A model generated the notes under the pieces. The model had not been told where the DNA came from, searched no databases, and saw only the letters and a list, made by a program, of their open reading frames with translations. Both the position numbers and the translations under genes were made by a program. 33,285 bases of DNA from Nocardioides lianchengensis (GTDB lineage Bacteria; Actinomycetota; Actinomycetes; Propionibacteriales; Nocardioidaceae): the NCBI RefSeq assembly GCF_900101465.1, contig NZ_FMZM01000019.1:32289-65573 (forward strand), written 5' to 3'. Each line of letters starts with the position of its first letter. Positions within the stretch are counted from its first letter, which is position 1. Shown here piece after piece: positions 25,368 to 33,285 of the stretch.

Positions 25368-26618
25368 ATGAGTCGTACCCGTGTCGTGATCACCGGTCTG
25401 GGCACCACCAGCCCCCTCGGCGGCGACGTGGCCAGCACCTGGGAGGGCCTCGTCAACGGCCGCTCGGGCGTCCGCCACCTCACCGACGACTGGGCCGAGG
25501 AGATGCCGGTCAAGATCGCGGCCCGGGTCGCGGTCGAGCCGACCGAGGTCCTGGAGCGGGTCAAGGCCCGCCGCCTGGACCGCTCGTCGCAGTTCGCCAT
25601 GGTCGCCGCGATGGAGGCCTGGCGGGATGCGGGCCTCGAGAACGCCGTCCAGGACGGTGGCCTCGACGGCGACCGTGTGGGCGTGGCGATGGCCTCGGGC
25701 ATCGGCGGCGTCAACACGCTGCTCGACAACTACGACACCCTGAAGGCGAAGGGTCCGCGGCGGGTCTCCCCGCTCGCGGTCCCCATGCTGATGCCCAACG
25801 CGCCCGCCGCGAACATCAGCCTGTACGTCGGAGCGCGGGCCGCGGTCAACACCCCGGTCTCGGCCTGCGCCTCCGGCAACGAGGGCATCGCCCTCGCCCT
25901 CGACCAGATCCGCCTCGGCCGCGCCGACGTGGTCGTGGCCGGCGGCACCGAGGCGGCGATCCACCCGCTGCCGATGGCCGCCTTCGCCAACATGATGGCG
26001 CTGTCCAAGAACGCCGGCGACCCGACCACCGTGTCCCGTCCCTGGGACACCGCCCGTGACGGCTTCGTGCTCGGCGAGGGCGCCGGCGTCCTGGTGCTCG
26101 AGTCGCTCGAGCACGCCCAGGCCCGCGGTGCCCGCATCTACGCCGAGGTCCTCGGCGCCGGCATCACCGCCGACTCCCACGACATCGCGCAGCCGGACCC
26201 CGGCGGCCGCGGCGGCTCCCGCGCGATCCTGCGGGCGTTCGCCGAGTCGGAGATCGGGCCGGAGTCGGTCTTCCACGTCAACGCCCACGCGACCTCGACC
26301 CCTCAGGGCGACATCGCGGAGGGCCTGATGCTGCACGCCACCCTCGGCAGCCACGTCTCCCAGGTCGTGGTGACCAGCACCAAGTCGATGACCGGACACC
26401 TGCTCGGCGGTGCCGGCGCGCTGGAGTCGATCGCGACCGTGCTCGCGATCCAGAACCGCGTGGTGCCGCCGACGATCAACCTCGACAACCTCGACCCGCA
26501 GGTCGACCTCGACATCGCGACCAAGCCGCGCGACCTGCCCCAGGGCGACATCGCGGCCCTCAACAACTCCTTCGGCTTCGGCGGCGCCAACGTCGCCGTC
26601 CTCTACGGAAGTGTCTGA
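25368..26618 (+). CDS. fabF: 3-oxoacyl-ACP synthase II (KasA/FabF type)
   Basis: This 416-residue elongating ketosynthase condenses acyl-ACP with malonyl-ACP. The Cys-His-His active site is visible as C167 (SACASG), H307 (NAHATSTPQGD) and H344 (SMTGHLLGGAG). AAGGAG lies about 11 nt before the ATG. Only one ketosynthase gene is present here, whereas M. tuberculosis has kasA and kasB in this position. The stop overlaps the accD6 start (TGATG). Confidence 0.96.
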   Translation: MSRTRVVITGLGTTSPLGGDVASTWEGLVNGRSGVRHLTDDWAEEMPVKIAARVAVEPTEVLERVKARRLDRSSQFAMVAAMEAWRDAGLENAVQDGGLDGDRVGVAMASGIGGVNTLLDNYDTLKAKGPRRVSPLAVPMLMPNAPAANISLYVGARAAVNTPVSACASGNEGIALALDQIRLGRADVVVAGGTEAAIHPLPMAAFANMMALSKNAGDPTTVSRPWDTARDGFVLGEGAGVLVLESLEHAQARGARIYAEVLGAGITADSHDIAQPDPGGRGGSRAILRAFAESEIGPESVFHVNAHATSTPQGDIAEGLMLHATLGSHVSQVVVTSTKSMTGHLLGGAGALESIATVLAIQNRVVPPTINLDNLDPQVDLDIATKPRDLPQGDIAALNNSFGFGGANVAVLYGSV

Positions 26619-28066
26619 TGACCGTCGCTCCTGAGAAGCCCAACACGGACCGCAAGCCGGCCAAGCTCCCCCGCGAGCAGGACCCGCGCAACCCGGTGCA
26701 CCGCCTGACCGCGTTCTTCGACGAGGGCACCCTCGAGCTGATCTCCCCCGACGACGACTCCGGCATGCTCGCCGCCGTCGGCGAGGTGCACGGCACCCGC
26801 GTAGTCGCCTTCTGCTCCGACGCGACCGTGATGGGCGGCGCGATGGGCCACAGCGGCTGCCAGGTCGTGATGGACGCCTACCACCGGGCGATGACCGACG
26901 GCGCGCCGATCATCGGTCTCTGGCACTCCGGCGGGGCCCGGCTCGCCGAGGGCGTGCTGTCCCTGCACGCGGTCGGCCGAATCTTCCAGGTGATGACCCA
27001 GGCCTCCGGCAAGATCCCGCAGATCTCCGTCGTCCTCGGCCCGGCGGCGGGCGGCGCGGCGTACGGTCCCGCCCTCACCGACGTCGTCATCCTCGGCCCC
27101 GAGGGACGGATCTTCGTGACCGGGCCCGACGTGGTCCGGTCGGTGACCGGCGAGGACGTCGACATGCTGCGGCTCGGCGGGCCCGAGCCGCACGGCCGGC
27201 GCTCCGGCGTCGTGCACATCCTCACCGACTCCGAGCAGGAGGCCCTCGACCGCGCCCGCGGCGTCGCCTCGCTGCTCGGGTCCCAGGGCAGCCTGCGCGT
27301 CGACGCGGTCGAGGACCGCGACCTCGAGGCGCTGCTGCCCGAGTCCAAGAAGCGTGCGTACGACGTCCACCCGCTCGTCGAGGCCGTCCTCGACGAGGGC
27401 ACGGTCCAGGAGCTGCACGCCCGCTGGGCGCCCAACATCGTCACCGCGCTGGGCCGCTTCGGCGGCCGCACGGTCGGCGTGGTCGCGAACAACCCGCTGC
27501 GCCTCGGCGGCTGCCTCGACTCGCTGTCGGCCGAGAAGGCCTCCCGCTTCGTGCGCATGTGCGACGCGTTCGGCGTCCCGCTGATCGTCCTCGTCGACGT
27601 CCCGGGCTACCTGCCCGGCGTCGGCCAGGAGTGGGACGGCGTCGTACGACGCGGCGCGAAGCTCCTGCACGCGTTCGGCGAGTGCGTCGTCCCCCGGGTC
27701 ACCCTCGTCACCCGCAAGACGTACGGCGGCGCCTACATCGCCATGAACTCGCGCTCGCTCGGCGCCACCAAGGTGTTCGCCTGGCCGGGCGCCGAGGTCG
27801 CCGTCATGGGTGCGGTCGCAGCCGTGCGCATCCTGCACCGCCGCAAGCTCGCCGACGTGGCACCCGACATCCGCCCGCAGGTCGAGGCCGAGCTGGCCGC
27901 CGAGCACGAGCGGATCGCGGGCGGGGTCGACAAGGCCGTCGAGATCGGCGTCGTCGACGAGGTGGTCTCCCCGACCGCCACCCGCTCGGCCATCGCACGC
28001 GCGATCGACGACGCGGTCCAGGCAGTCGGCGTGCGGCACGGCGCCCACGGCAACATCCCGCTCTGA
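26618..28066 (+). CDS. accD6: Acyl-CoA carboxylase carboxyltransferase (beta) subunit, AccD6-like
   Basis: This 482-residue protein transfers carboxyl from carboxybiotin to acetyl- or propionyl-CoA, giving malonyl- or methylmalonyl-CoA. It contains both crotonase-fold halves with the oxyanion-hole motifs GPAAGGAAY (141-149) and TYGGAYIAM (368-376), and the DVPGYLPGVGQEWDGVVRRGAKLL block. Its position at the end of the fab operon, sharing a base with the fabF stop, matches AccD6 of mycobacteria, the subunit making malonyl-CoA for fatty acid synthase II. The alpha (biotin) subunit is not in the window. Acetyl-CoA preference is inferred from context. Confidence 0.92.
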   Translation: MTVAPEKPNTDRKPAKLPREQDPRNPVHRLTAFFDEGTLELISPDDDSGMLAAVGEVHGTRVVAFCSDATVMGGAMGHSGCQVVMDAYHRAMTDGAPIIGLWHSGGARLAEGVLSLHAVGRIFQVMTQASGKIPQISVVLGPAAGGAAYGPALTDVVILGPEGRIFVTGPDVVRSVTGEDVDMLRLGGPEPHGRRSGVVHILTDSEQEALDRARGVASLLGSQGSLRVDAVEDRDLEALLPESKKRAYDVHPLVEAVLDEGTVQELHARWAPNIVTALGRFGGRTVGVVANNPLRLGGCLDSLSAEKASRFVRMCDAFGVPLIVLVDVPGYLPGVGQEWDGVVRRGAKLLHAFGECVVPRVTLVTRKTYGGAYIAMNSRSLGATKVFAWPGAEVAVMGAVAAVRILHRRKLADVAPDIRPQVEAELAAEHERIAGGVDKAVEIGVVDEVVSPTATRSAIARAIDDAVQAVGVRHGAHGNIPL

Positions 28067-28146
28067 CGGGCGGCGCCGGGCCGTAACCCGGAGGCTGCTT
28101 GTTACGTTGGGCATGACGACCGTCACACCCGACCTTGGAGATGACG

Positions 28147-28569
28147 ATGCTCCGCCAGACGATGCTCGGATCGATCGCCGCGGTGCTGCTGGCCCCGGCT
28201 GCGCTGGTGGCCGGGGCGACTCCTGCCTCGGCCACCGCCGACCACCACGAGTGGGGTCGGCTCGGCGCGGCGGACCGCGTCCTGCGCAGCGGATGCCGGG
28301 TCTACCGCTACCGCTACCGGATCCAGCCGCCGGCCGGCGACTGGGGCCTGGAGACGTTCCTCATCGGCCCGGGCGGCAAGAAGCTGGGCTCAGGAGCCCA
28401 CCTCAGCGGCTACAACCCGACCGTCGGCACCGGCACGTTCACCATCTGCAAGAACACCACCCGCCCCGGCCGCTTCGTGATCCGCGGCAAGCTGAGCGTG
28501 CAGAACGGTCCCGACGACTACGTCGAGGGATGGATCAAGCCGGTGGCCTTCAAGCTCCGCCGGCGCTGA
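28147..28569 (+). CDS. Small secreted protein of unknown function
   Basis: This protein of about 140 residues has a Sec signal peptide (about 1-26, ending TPASA) and a mature domain of some 115 residues, rich in Gly, Arg and Tyr with two cysteines (SGCRVYRYRY and TICKNTTRPG) that could form a disulfide. I recognise no family; the pattern of short strands suggests a beta-sandwich. ATG 28147 is preferred because GGAG lies 6 nt upstream; TTG 28135 and ATG 28141 are in frame. A TACGTT -10-like element at 28103-28108 suggests its own promoter, separate from accD6. Confidence 0.75.
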   Translation: MLRQTMLGSIAAVLLAPAALVAGATPASATADHHEWGRLGAADRVLRSGCRVYRYRYRIQPPAGDWGLETFLIGPGGKKLGSGAHLSGYNPTVGTGTFTICKNTTRPGRFVIRGKLSVQNGPDDYVEGWIKPVAFKLRRR

Positions 28570-28583
28570 GGGCCGGGGATCCC

Positions 28584-29102
28584 TCAGACCACCTGGTGCA
28601 GCCAGCGCACGGGCGCACCCTCGCCGGCGTGCCGGAAGGTCTCCAGCTCGTCGTCCCACGGCTTGCCGAGCAGCTTGTCGATCTCGACGAGCAACGTCGT
28701 GTCGCCCAGTGCGGCCTTGACGACGGCCGCCTTCAGCCGGTCCTCCGGGATCATGATGTCGCCGTGCAGGCCGGTCACGGCGTGGAAGACCCCGAGCTCG
28801 GGCGTGAACGAGTAGCGCGCGCCCTCGGTGCCGGAGGTCGGCTCCTCGGTGATCTCGAACCGGAGCTGGTTCCAGCCCCGGAGCCCGGAGGCGATGGCCG
28901 CCGCGGAGCCGGCGTCGCCGGACCACGACAGCTCGGCGCGATAGCTGCCCGACTGCGCCGGCTGGGGAGTCCAGTCCAGGCTCACGGGCACGCCAAGGAC
29001 ACCACCGACGGCCCACTCGATGTGCGGGCACAGTGCGGACGGCGCAGAGTGGACGTAGAAGACGCCCCTCGTCGCGGTACGGGTGGCAGTGCGTGCGGTC
29101 AC
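28584..29102 (-). CDS. DUF3145 family protein
   Basis: This 172-residue actinobacterial protein has the family opening RGVFYVHSAPSALCPHIEWA and a conserved ending with DELETFRHAGEGAPVRWLHQV. No signal peptide or membrane segment is seen. Members are often found beside the fabF operon, as in Streptomyces, which hints at a role linked to fatty acid synthesis (inference). GTG 29102 is preferred over the upstream TTG 29117 because AAGGAGGT lies just before it. It is on the opposite strand to the fab operon, so it is regulated separately. Confidence 0.88.
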   Translation of the reverse strand: MTARTATRTATRGVFYVHSAPSALCPHIEWAVGGVLGVPVSLDWTPQPAQSGSYRAELSWSGDAGSAAAIASGLRGWNQLRFEITEEPTSGTEGARYSFTPELGVFHAVTGLHGDIMIPEDRLKAAVVKAALGDTTLLVEIDKLLGKPWDDELETFRHAGEGAPVRWLHQVV

Positions 29103-29203
29103 CGTGACCTCCTTCAATCTCCGGCGCGAGCTACGCCTTCCCCAGCGGTCTCGTCATGGAGCGTTGTCGGATGTCGCGAATGACACCTATGTGGTTGTCG
29201 AAC

Positions 29204-30148
29204 CTATTGTGACGCATGAGGCGCCTGAGCACCAGCAGAACCCGCGGTACGACGCGGCCCCAGCTCCAAGAGGGTCTCGATGACCTCCCGGGCGATTCCG
29301 AGCCCACCCAGGTGACTCTCCCCGTCGATCGTGGACAAGGTGGCGTCGGGGAGCCGGTCGACGAGGTGCGCCCCGTGCCGGAAGGGCACGATGTGGTCGT
29401 CATCGCCGTGCCACCACCGCACCGGTACGACGACCTCGGCCGCGGTGAACCCCCAGTCGCGGGTGAACAGCAGCAGGTCGTTCAGCGGCGCCGAGGTCTG
29501 GAACCGGCTCCCGTTCAGCAGGTCGTCGAGGAACATCGCCTTGAACTCCGGGCGGGAGAGCAGGGACTTGTCCCCCGGCGGCTGGACCGCGGCATACGCG
29601 TCGAGCGCCAGGCCGGCCAACGGGCGGGCCACCCGGATGCTCCCGGTCAGGGCGACTCCGAGCGGGACCCGCGTGAGCTGGATCAGCGGCGCGAGGCGGA
29701 CGGCCAGCTGGATCGGACCGCCCGCGGCCGCGTCAGGCCCGCGAGTGGGCACCACCCCGCCCAGCACGCCGATGCCGTGGACGCGGTCGGGGAACGCGAC
29801 CCCCGCCGCCAAGGCGTACGGCGCACCTCCGGACAGCCCGACCATCCGGAACGTGTCGACCGCGAGGGTCTCCAGCATGATCTCGAGGTCACCCGTCCAG
29901 TCCAGGACCCTGTCGTAGAGGTGCGGCGTGGACGAGCCGATCCCCGGCCGATCGATGCCGATGATGCGCAACCCGTGCTGCTCGGCCATAGCCCGCGCCT
30001 CGAGCGGGATCTGGCGACGCGCACCGGGAGTGCCGTGCATCCAGACGATGGCCGGGCCCCGGGCATGGCCGTACTCGGCGAAGCTGAGGCGCCGGTCGCC
30101 CCGGACGGCCACCGACCCCTCCAGGGCGGGACGCCGTACGTCGCTCAT
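29204..30148 (-). CDS. Alpha/beta-hydrolase
   Basis: This 314-residue hydrolase has the oxyanion motif MHGTPGARRQ, the nucleophile in GLSGGAPYAL, an acidic residue in HGDDDHIVP and the catalytic His in GESHLGG. The nucleophile motif G-L-S-G-G is a common variant of GxSxG. Substrate unknown. Its ATG overlaps the stop of the phosphatase gene (ATGA, 30145-30148), so the two are co-translated, an unusual pairing that may hint at a regulatory link. Confidence 0.88.
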   Translation of the reverse strand: MSDVRRPALEGSVAVRGDRRLSFAEYGHARGPAIVWMHGTPGARRQIPLEARAMAEQHGLRIIGIDRPGIGSSTPHLYDRVLDWTGDLEIMLETLAVDTFRMVGLSGGAPYALAAGVAFPDRVHGIGVLGGVVPTRGPDAAAGGPIQLAVRLAPLIQLTRVPLGVALTGSIRVARPLAGLALDAYAAVQPPGDKSLLSRPEFKAMFLDDLLNGSRFQTSAPLNDLLLFTRDWGFTAAEVVVPVRWWHGDDDHIVPFRHGAHLVDRLPDATLSTIDGESHLGGLGIAREVIETLLELGPRRTAGSAGAQAPHASQ

Positions 30149-30948
30149 CGCAGCCGCACCGCAGCAGCGTCGACCACGTTCGCCACGTCGACGAGCGCGC
30201 CGAGCAGCTGGCCGTCACCGACCACCAGCGGGCCCTCCACGACGTCGAGCACGATGCAGGTGATGTTGTCGCGCCCCCCGGCCACCAGGGCCGACTGGGT
30301 CAGCACCGCCGCGGCCGACAGCGGATCGGACAGCTGCAGGACCTGACTGATCCGCGCCTCGTCGACCAGGTCGGTGAGCCCGTCGCTGCAGAGCAGGAGC
30401 CGGTCCCCAGGACGCGTCGGCACCGGCACCAGGTCGAGGCCAGGGCCCTCCGGGTCGCCGTCCACCGAGCGGAGCACCACGTTGCGCCAGGGGTGCCGTG
30501 CGGCGGCCTCGCGCGTGATCTGGCCGGTGTCGACCAGGTGCTGCACGTAGGTGTGGTCCGTCGACAGCTGGCGCAGCGCGCCGTCACGCCAGCGATAGGC
30601 CCGACTGTCACCGACGTGGCCGAGCACCACCCGGCTGCCGTCGCAGACCAGCACGGTCAGGGTGGTCGCCATGCCCAGCCGGTCCAGGTCCCGCTGCACG
30701 CCGTACCTGACGGCCGCGCGGGCCGCGTCCGCCGCCTCGGTCAGCACCAGCTCGGGCGGCTCGAGGAAGTGGGCGAGCGCGGTCGCGGAGACGGCGTACG
30801 CCGCCGTCGCGGAGGCGACCTCACCGGCGGCCGCGCCACCCACGCCGTCGGCCACGAGCGCGACGTACGGACCGACGAAGCCGGCGTCCTCGTTGTGCGG
30901 ACGCACCCGCCCCACGTCGCTGACCCCGGCACCCGAGAACCGCAGCAT
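30145..30948 (-). CDS. PP2C-family protein Ser/Thr phosphatase
   Basis: This 267-residue metal-dependent phosphatase removes phosphate from Ser/Thr residues. Visible motifs are RVRPHNEDAG near the start, VADGVGG, the GHVGDSRAYRW block, LLCSDGLTD and GGRDNITCI near the C-terminus, which supply the metal-binding aspartates. It lacks a transmembrane tail, unlike mycobacterial PstP. ATG 30948 is preferred over GTG 30951 because AGGGAGG is then 4 nt away. The kinase at 4777-5667 is far off and not shown to be a partner. Confidence 0.94.
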   Translation of the reverse strand: MLRFSGAGVSDVGRVRPHNEDAGFVGPYVALVADGVGGAAAGEVASATAAYAVSATALAHFLEPPELVLTEAADAARAAVRYGVQRDLDRLGMATTLTVLVCDGSRVVLGHVGDSRAYRWRDGALRQLSTDHTYVQHLVDTGQITREAAARHPWRNVVLRSVDGDPEGPGLDLVPVPTRPGDRLLLCSDGLTDLVDEARISQVLQLSDPLSAAAVLTQSALVAGGRDNITCIVLDVVEGPLVVGDGQLLGALVDVANVVDAAAVRLR

Positions 30949-30991
30949 CACACCTCCCTGACGACTCCGGCAGTAGACCGCGCCGCCCGGC

Positions 30992-31007
30992 GACGGTCAA
31001 GACCGTC
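30992..31007. promoter_or_regulatory. Perfect 7-base palindrome in divergent promoter region
   Basis: GACGGTC-AA-GACCGTC lies between the divergent phosphatase and membrane-protein genes. Its centre is about 18 bases upstream of the TACCCT -10-like element at 31018-31023, so it covers the -35 region of the rightward gene. An operator that blocks that promoter is plausible; no regulator gene is next to it. Confidence 0.4.
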
Positions 31008-31017
31008 CCAGCGTGGT

Positions 31018-31029
31018 TACCCTCACGGC
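31018..31029 (+). promoter_or_regulatory. -10 element for a leaderless mRNA
   Basis: TACCCT at 31018-31023 stands 6 bases before the ATG at 31030, with no ribosome-binding site, as for the regulator at 21577. Confidence 0.45.
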
Positions 31030-31536
31030 ATGGAACCCGGAGGACCCCTCGAGGTAGCCCGCCGACCCCGCGCGAGGCTGGCGGTCTGGACGGTCGTCGT
31101 CGCGGTGGTGGTCGGGCTGGTCTTCTGGTTCGTGACCAGCCCACCCGCGCTCGCGACCACCGACGACACCGTGGTCACCTCAGCCCCCGTGGGGCAGGAC
31201 GTCTACTTGTCGGTCGCACCCGGCGAGTCCGACCGGACGCTCCGACTGTCGGGGGTCCAGGTGCACGTCACCGCGGAGGCGCCGGTCGAGGTGGAGCCGC
31301 TGCTCTGCGTGGGCGGCTCGCCACGGGTGACGACCGACCCGGGGGCGTTCTGCGACGAGCTGGTGCCGCCGGACGACCACTCCTTCGGCGCCGGGGACAC
31401 CATCGTGCTCCGGGTCCGGGGCGAGTACGCCGGTGAGGTCAGCGTCGACCGGGTGCGCCTGGGCTTCCGGGAGGGCCTCCGCTGGGGCACCCGGGCTTCG
31501 GGTGCCCCCGCGAACGTGACCGTCCTCAGCCGCTGA
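31030..31536 (+). CDS. Single-pass membrane-anchored protein of unknown function
   Basis: This 168-residue protein has a short positively charged N-terminus (RRPRAR), one transmembrane helix (about 17-37, LAVWTVVVAVVVGLVFWFV) and an extracytoplasmic domain of about 125 residues. That domain has two cysteines (LLCVGG and AFCDEL) that could form a disulfide, and it resembles a small beta domain. No family recognised. It is alone in its transcription unit, divergent from the phosphatase gene and end-to-end with the TPR gene. A longer open frame upstream (from 30493) is antisense to the phosphatase gene and was rejected. Confidence 0.72.
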   Translation: MEPGGPLEVARRPRARLAVWTVVVAVVVGLVFWFVTSPPALATTDDTVVTSAPVGQDVYLSVAPGESDRTLRLSGVQVHVTAEAPVEVEPLLCVGGSPRVTTDPGAFCDELVPPDDHSFGAGDTIVLRVRGEYAGEVSVDRVRLGFREGLRWGTRASGAPANVTVLSR

Positions 31537-31545
31537 GGCCGGGGG

Positions 31546-32595
31546 TCACTCCGCCGGTCGTCGCTTCTCCAGCGCCTCGGCCCGCTCCGCCGCGTCGGTG
31601 AGCTGGTCGCTGTCGATCGCGTAGGTGCGGTGGAACCAGGCCAGGGCGTCGGTCTCGCGCCCGGCCGCCTCGAGCGTGTCCGCGTAGGCGTAGCGCAGGC
31701 GCACGACCCAGGCGGCCCGGTTCTTGGACTGCAACGGCGCAAGCTCCAGCGTCCGGAGGGCGGCGTCGAGCTGACCCATGTCGCGCCGGGCGCCGGCCTC
31801 GACGATGGTCATCTCGGCCTTGGCCTCGGCGCTGAAGTTCGGGACCGACGGGCTCTTGGCCAGCTTCAGCGCCTGGTCGGGATTGCCGAGCGCACGGTGG
31901 CAGTCGGCCATGATCGGCAGGTACGCCGTCGCGCCGTTCATCCGCTTCGCCGCACGCAGCTCGGAGAGCGCCTCGGCGTAGTGGCCGGCGGCGTAAGCGG
32001 CCTCGCCGGCCGCCTCCCGCACGACGGCGAGCCGCGGTGCACGGGCCCGCGCGGCCAGCGTGTGCTGGTAGGCGGTCTCCGGGTCCTCGTCGATCAGCTC
32101 GCCGGCGGCGGCGAGGTGACGGGCGACGCGCTGGGCCAGCTTCTCCGGGAGCCCCTTGAACTGCGACGAGATCGAGCGGTCGAGCTCCTGCCCCGTGATG
32201 TGAGCGGGCAGCTCCGGCCCGTCGTAGCGGGCCTGCTCCTCGGAGCGGTCGGCCTGCTTGTCCGCGGGCCGCTTCCAGTCGTTCTTGCGTCCCGGACGGT
32301 CGCCACCGCCACCACGGGCGGGACGGCTGTCGCCGGCGCGGGCGGGCCGCTTGTCCCCGCGGGCACCGCGCTCACCGTCGGGGCTCCACTTCTGCGAGCG
32401 CTCGGAGGAGCGTTCGGACGACCGCCCCTGGCCTCCGCCGCGGCTCCCACCGCCCGCTGCCGGCTTCCCGGGCTTGCCACCACTCGGCTTCCCACCGCTG
32501 GGCCGACCCCCCGTCGGGCGGCCGCCGCTCGGGCGGCCGCTCCCTGCGCGGTTGGCGTCTCCTGAAGGTCGCTGGTTGCGGCGCTGCTCGGCCAC
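31546..32595 (-). CDS. TPR-like protein with a disordered N-terminal region
   Basis: This protein of about 349 residues has a low-complexity first third rich in Gly, Arg, Ser, Pro and Lys (SGGRP and SGGKP repeats), likely disordered and basic enough to bind nucleic acid. A helical-repeat second part (about 135-345) follows, with TPR-like pairs such as AAGEAAYAAGHYAEAL and YADTLEAAGRETDALAWF. Cytoplasmic; function unknown. The GTG at 32595 is preferred because AGGAG lies 9 nt upstream. The GTG at 32649, which would add 18 residues, falls in the rRNA terminator hairpin. It follows the rRNA operon on the same strand, but the terminator separates them. Confidence 0.82.
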   Translation of the reverse strand: MAEQRRNQRPSGDANRAGSGRPSGGRPTGGRPSGGKPSGGKPGKPAAGGGSRGGGQGRSSERSSERSQKWSPDGERGARGDKRPARAGDSRPARGGGGDRPGRKNDWKRPADKQADRSEEQARYDGPELPAHITGQELDRSISSQFKGLPEKLAQRVARHLAAAGELIDEDPETAYQHTLAARARAPRLAVVREAAGEAAYAAGHYAEALSELRAAKRMNGATAYLPIMADCHRALGNPDQALKLAKSPSVPNFSAEAKAEMTIVEAGARRDMGQLDAALRTLELAPLQSKNRAAWVVRLRYAYADTLEAAGRETDALAWFHRTYAIDSDQLTDAAERAEALEKRRPAE

Positions 32596-32648
32596 GGCGT
32601 CCTGCTCCTGGTCCTGCCCATGTGGGCGGTCGCTGTCGGGGAAATGCA

Positions 32649-32680
32649 CGTAGGGGCCACCGGTGACGGTGGCCCCTACG
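32649..32680 (-). terminator. rRNA operon terminator
   Basis: GTAGGGGCCACC (32650-32661) and GGTGGCCCCTAC (32668-32679) form a perfect 12-base stem, extended by one outer C-G pair, with a 6-base loop. On the minus strand it follows the 5S gene and is followed by GTGCATTTCC. It is a strong factor-independent terminator for the rRNA operon. Confidence 0.85.
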
Positions 32681-32689
32681 GAGTGTATG

Positions 32690-32806
32690 TCCGGCGGCGT
32701 CCTACTCTCCCACAGCCTCTCGGCTGCAGTACCATCGGCGCTGAAAGGCTTAACTTCCGGGTTCGGGATGGGACCGGGTGTTTCCCTTTCGCTATGGCCG
32801 CCGTAA
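32690..32806 (-). rRNA. rrf: 5S ribosomal RNA
   Basis: The minus strand reads as a standard 5S RNA of about 117 bases, with GGCGGCCATAGCG near the 5' end, the conserved CCCGGTCCCATCCCGAACC block, AAGTTAAGCC in helix III and GGGAGAGTAGG near the 3' end. The 5' and 3' ends pair. Ends are accurate to a few bases. Confidence 0.96.
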
Positions 32807-32943
32807 CTCTAGCGGATCGCCTCGTACCGGAATCTTCACGGTCGAGACGTCCAAGCCATTATTCATATGTTGATTGCTCACCTAGGTGAACTGGTTCGTG
32901 GACGCGAGCTGAACTGTGCGCTTGTTGGCTTGGCTGAGTGATT

Positions 32944-33285
<342 letters not shown>

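Noticed and set aside
32596..32649. Longer start (GTG 32649) for the TPR-like protein
   Set aside because: It falls in the 3' flank of the rRNA terminator hairpin, while GTG 32595 has AGGAG upstream.

Overview
This 33.3 kb window comes from a high-GC Gram-positive actinobacterium. The best fit is a Nocardioides-like member of the Propionibacteriales, judged from the very GC-rich codons, the many GTG starts, the gene order around aceE and fabD, and an actinobacterial-type rRNA operon. The genus is inferred; no database search was possible. No phage, transposase, plasmid or CRISPR feature is visible, so this reads as chromosomal core with some accessory cassettes.

Layout. Bases 1-88 hold a short tandem repeat. 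Bases 98-1642 (-) encode an acyl-CoA synthetase. Bases 1778-4330 (+) form a two-component operon led by an Asp-rich membrane-anchored protein. A VOC protein (4380-4769, +) follows. A secreted Asp-rich protein and a Ser/Thr kinase (6119-4777, -) form another operon. The two Asp-rich genes, about 4 kb apart, share an operator-like sequence, so they look like one regulon. Bases 12217-6233 (-) are a tightly overlapping four-gene cassette: fatty acyl reductase/HAD fusion, zinc dehydrogenase, LarA-like protein and PlsC-type acyltransferase. It resembles an uncharacterised lipid pathway and is the best candidate for a new system here.

Bases 12233-17343 hold an AlkD-type DNA glycosylase, a cysteine-desulfurase-like enzyme, tRNA-Val(UAC), an AhpE peroxiredoxin overlapping a second acyl-CoA synthetase, and a DUF3052 protein. 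Next come aceE (+), an alpha/beta hydrolase (-), and the fatty acid synthase II locus (+): a PucR-type activator, then fabD-fabH-acpP-fabF-accD6. This order matches, from memory, the ahpE-DUF3052-aceE-mabR-fabD-acpM-kasA-accD6 locus of Mycobacterium tuberculosis and the fasR-fabD-fabH-acpP-fabF locus of Streptomyces. Pyruvate dehydrogenase supplies acetyl-CoA, AccD6 takes part in making malonyl-CoA, and FabD, FabH, AcpP and FabF start and extend the acyl chain. FabD carries an unusual C-terminal domain resembling a biotin carrier whose lysine is replaced by arginine.

The right end holds a small secreted protein, DUF3145, a PP2C phosphatase with an overlapping hydrolase gene, a membrane-anchored protein, a TPR-like protein, and the 3' end of an rRNA operon on the minus strand (23S partial, 5S, terminator). 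Several genes appear to be transcribed without leaders, with a -10-like hexamer 6-7 nt before the start codon. No gene-free stretch exceeds 300 bases apart from the rRNA region.
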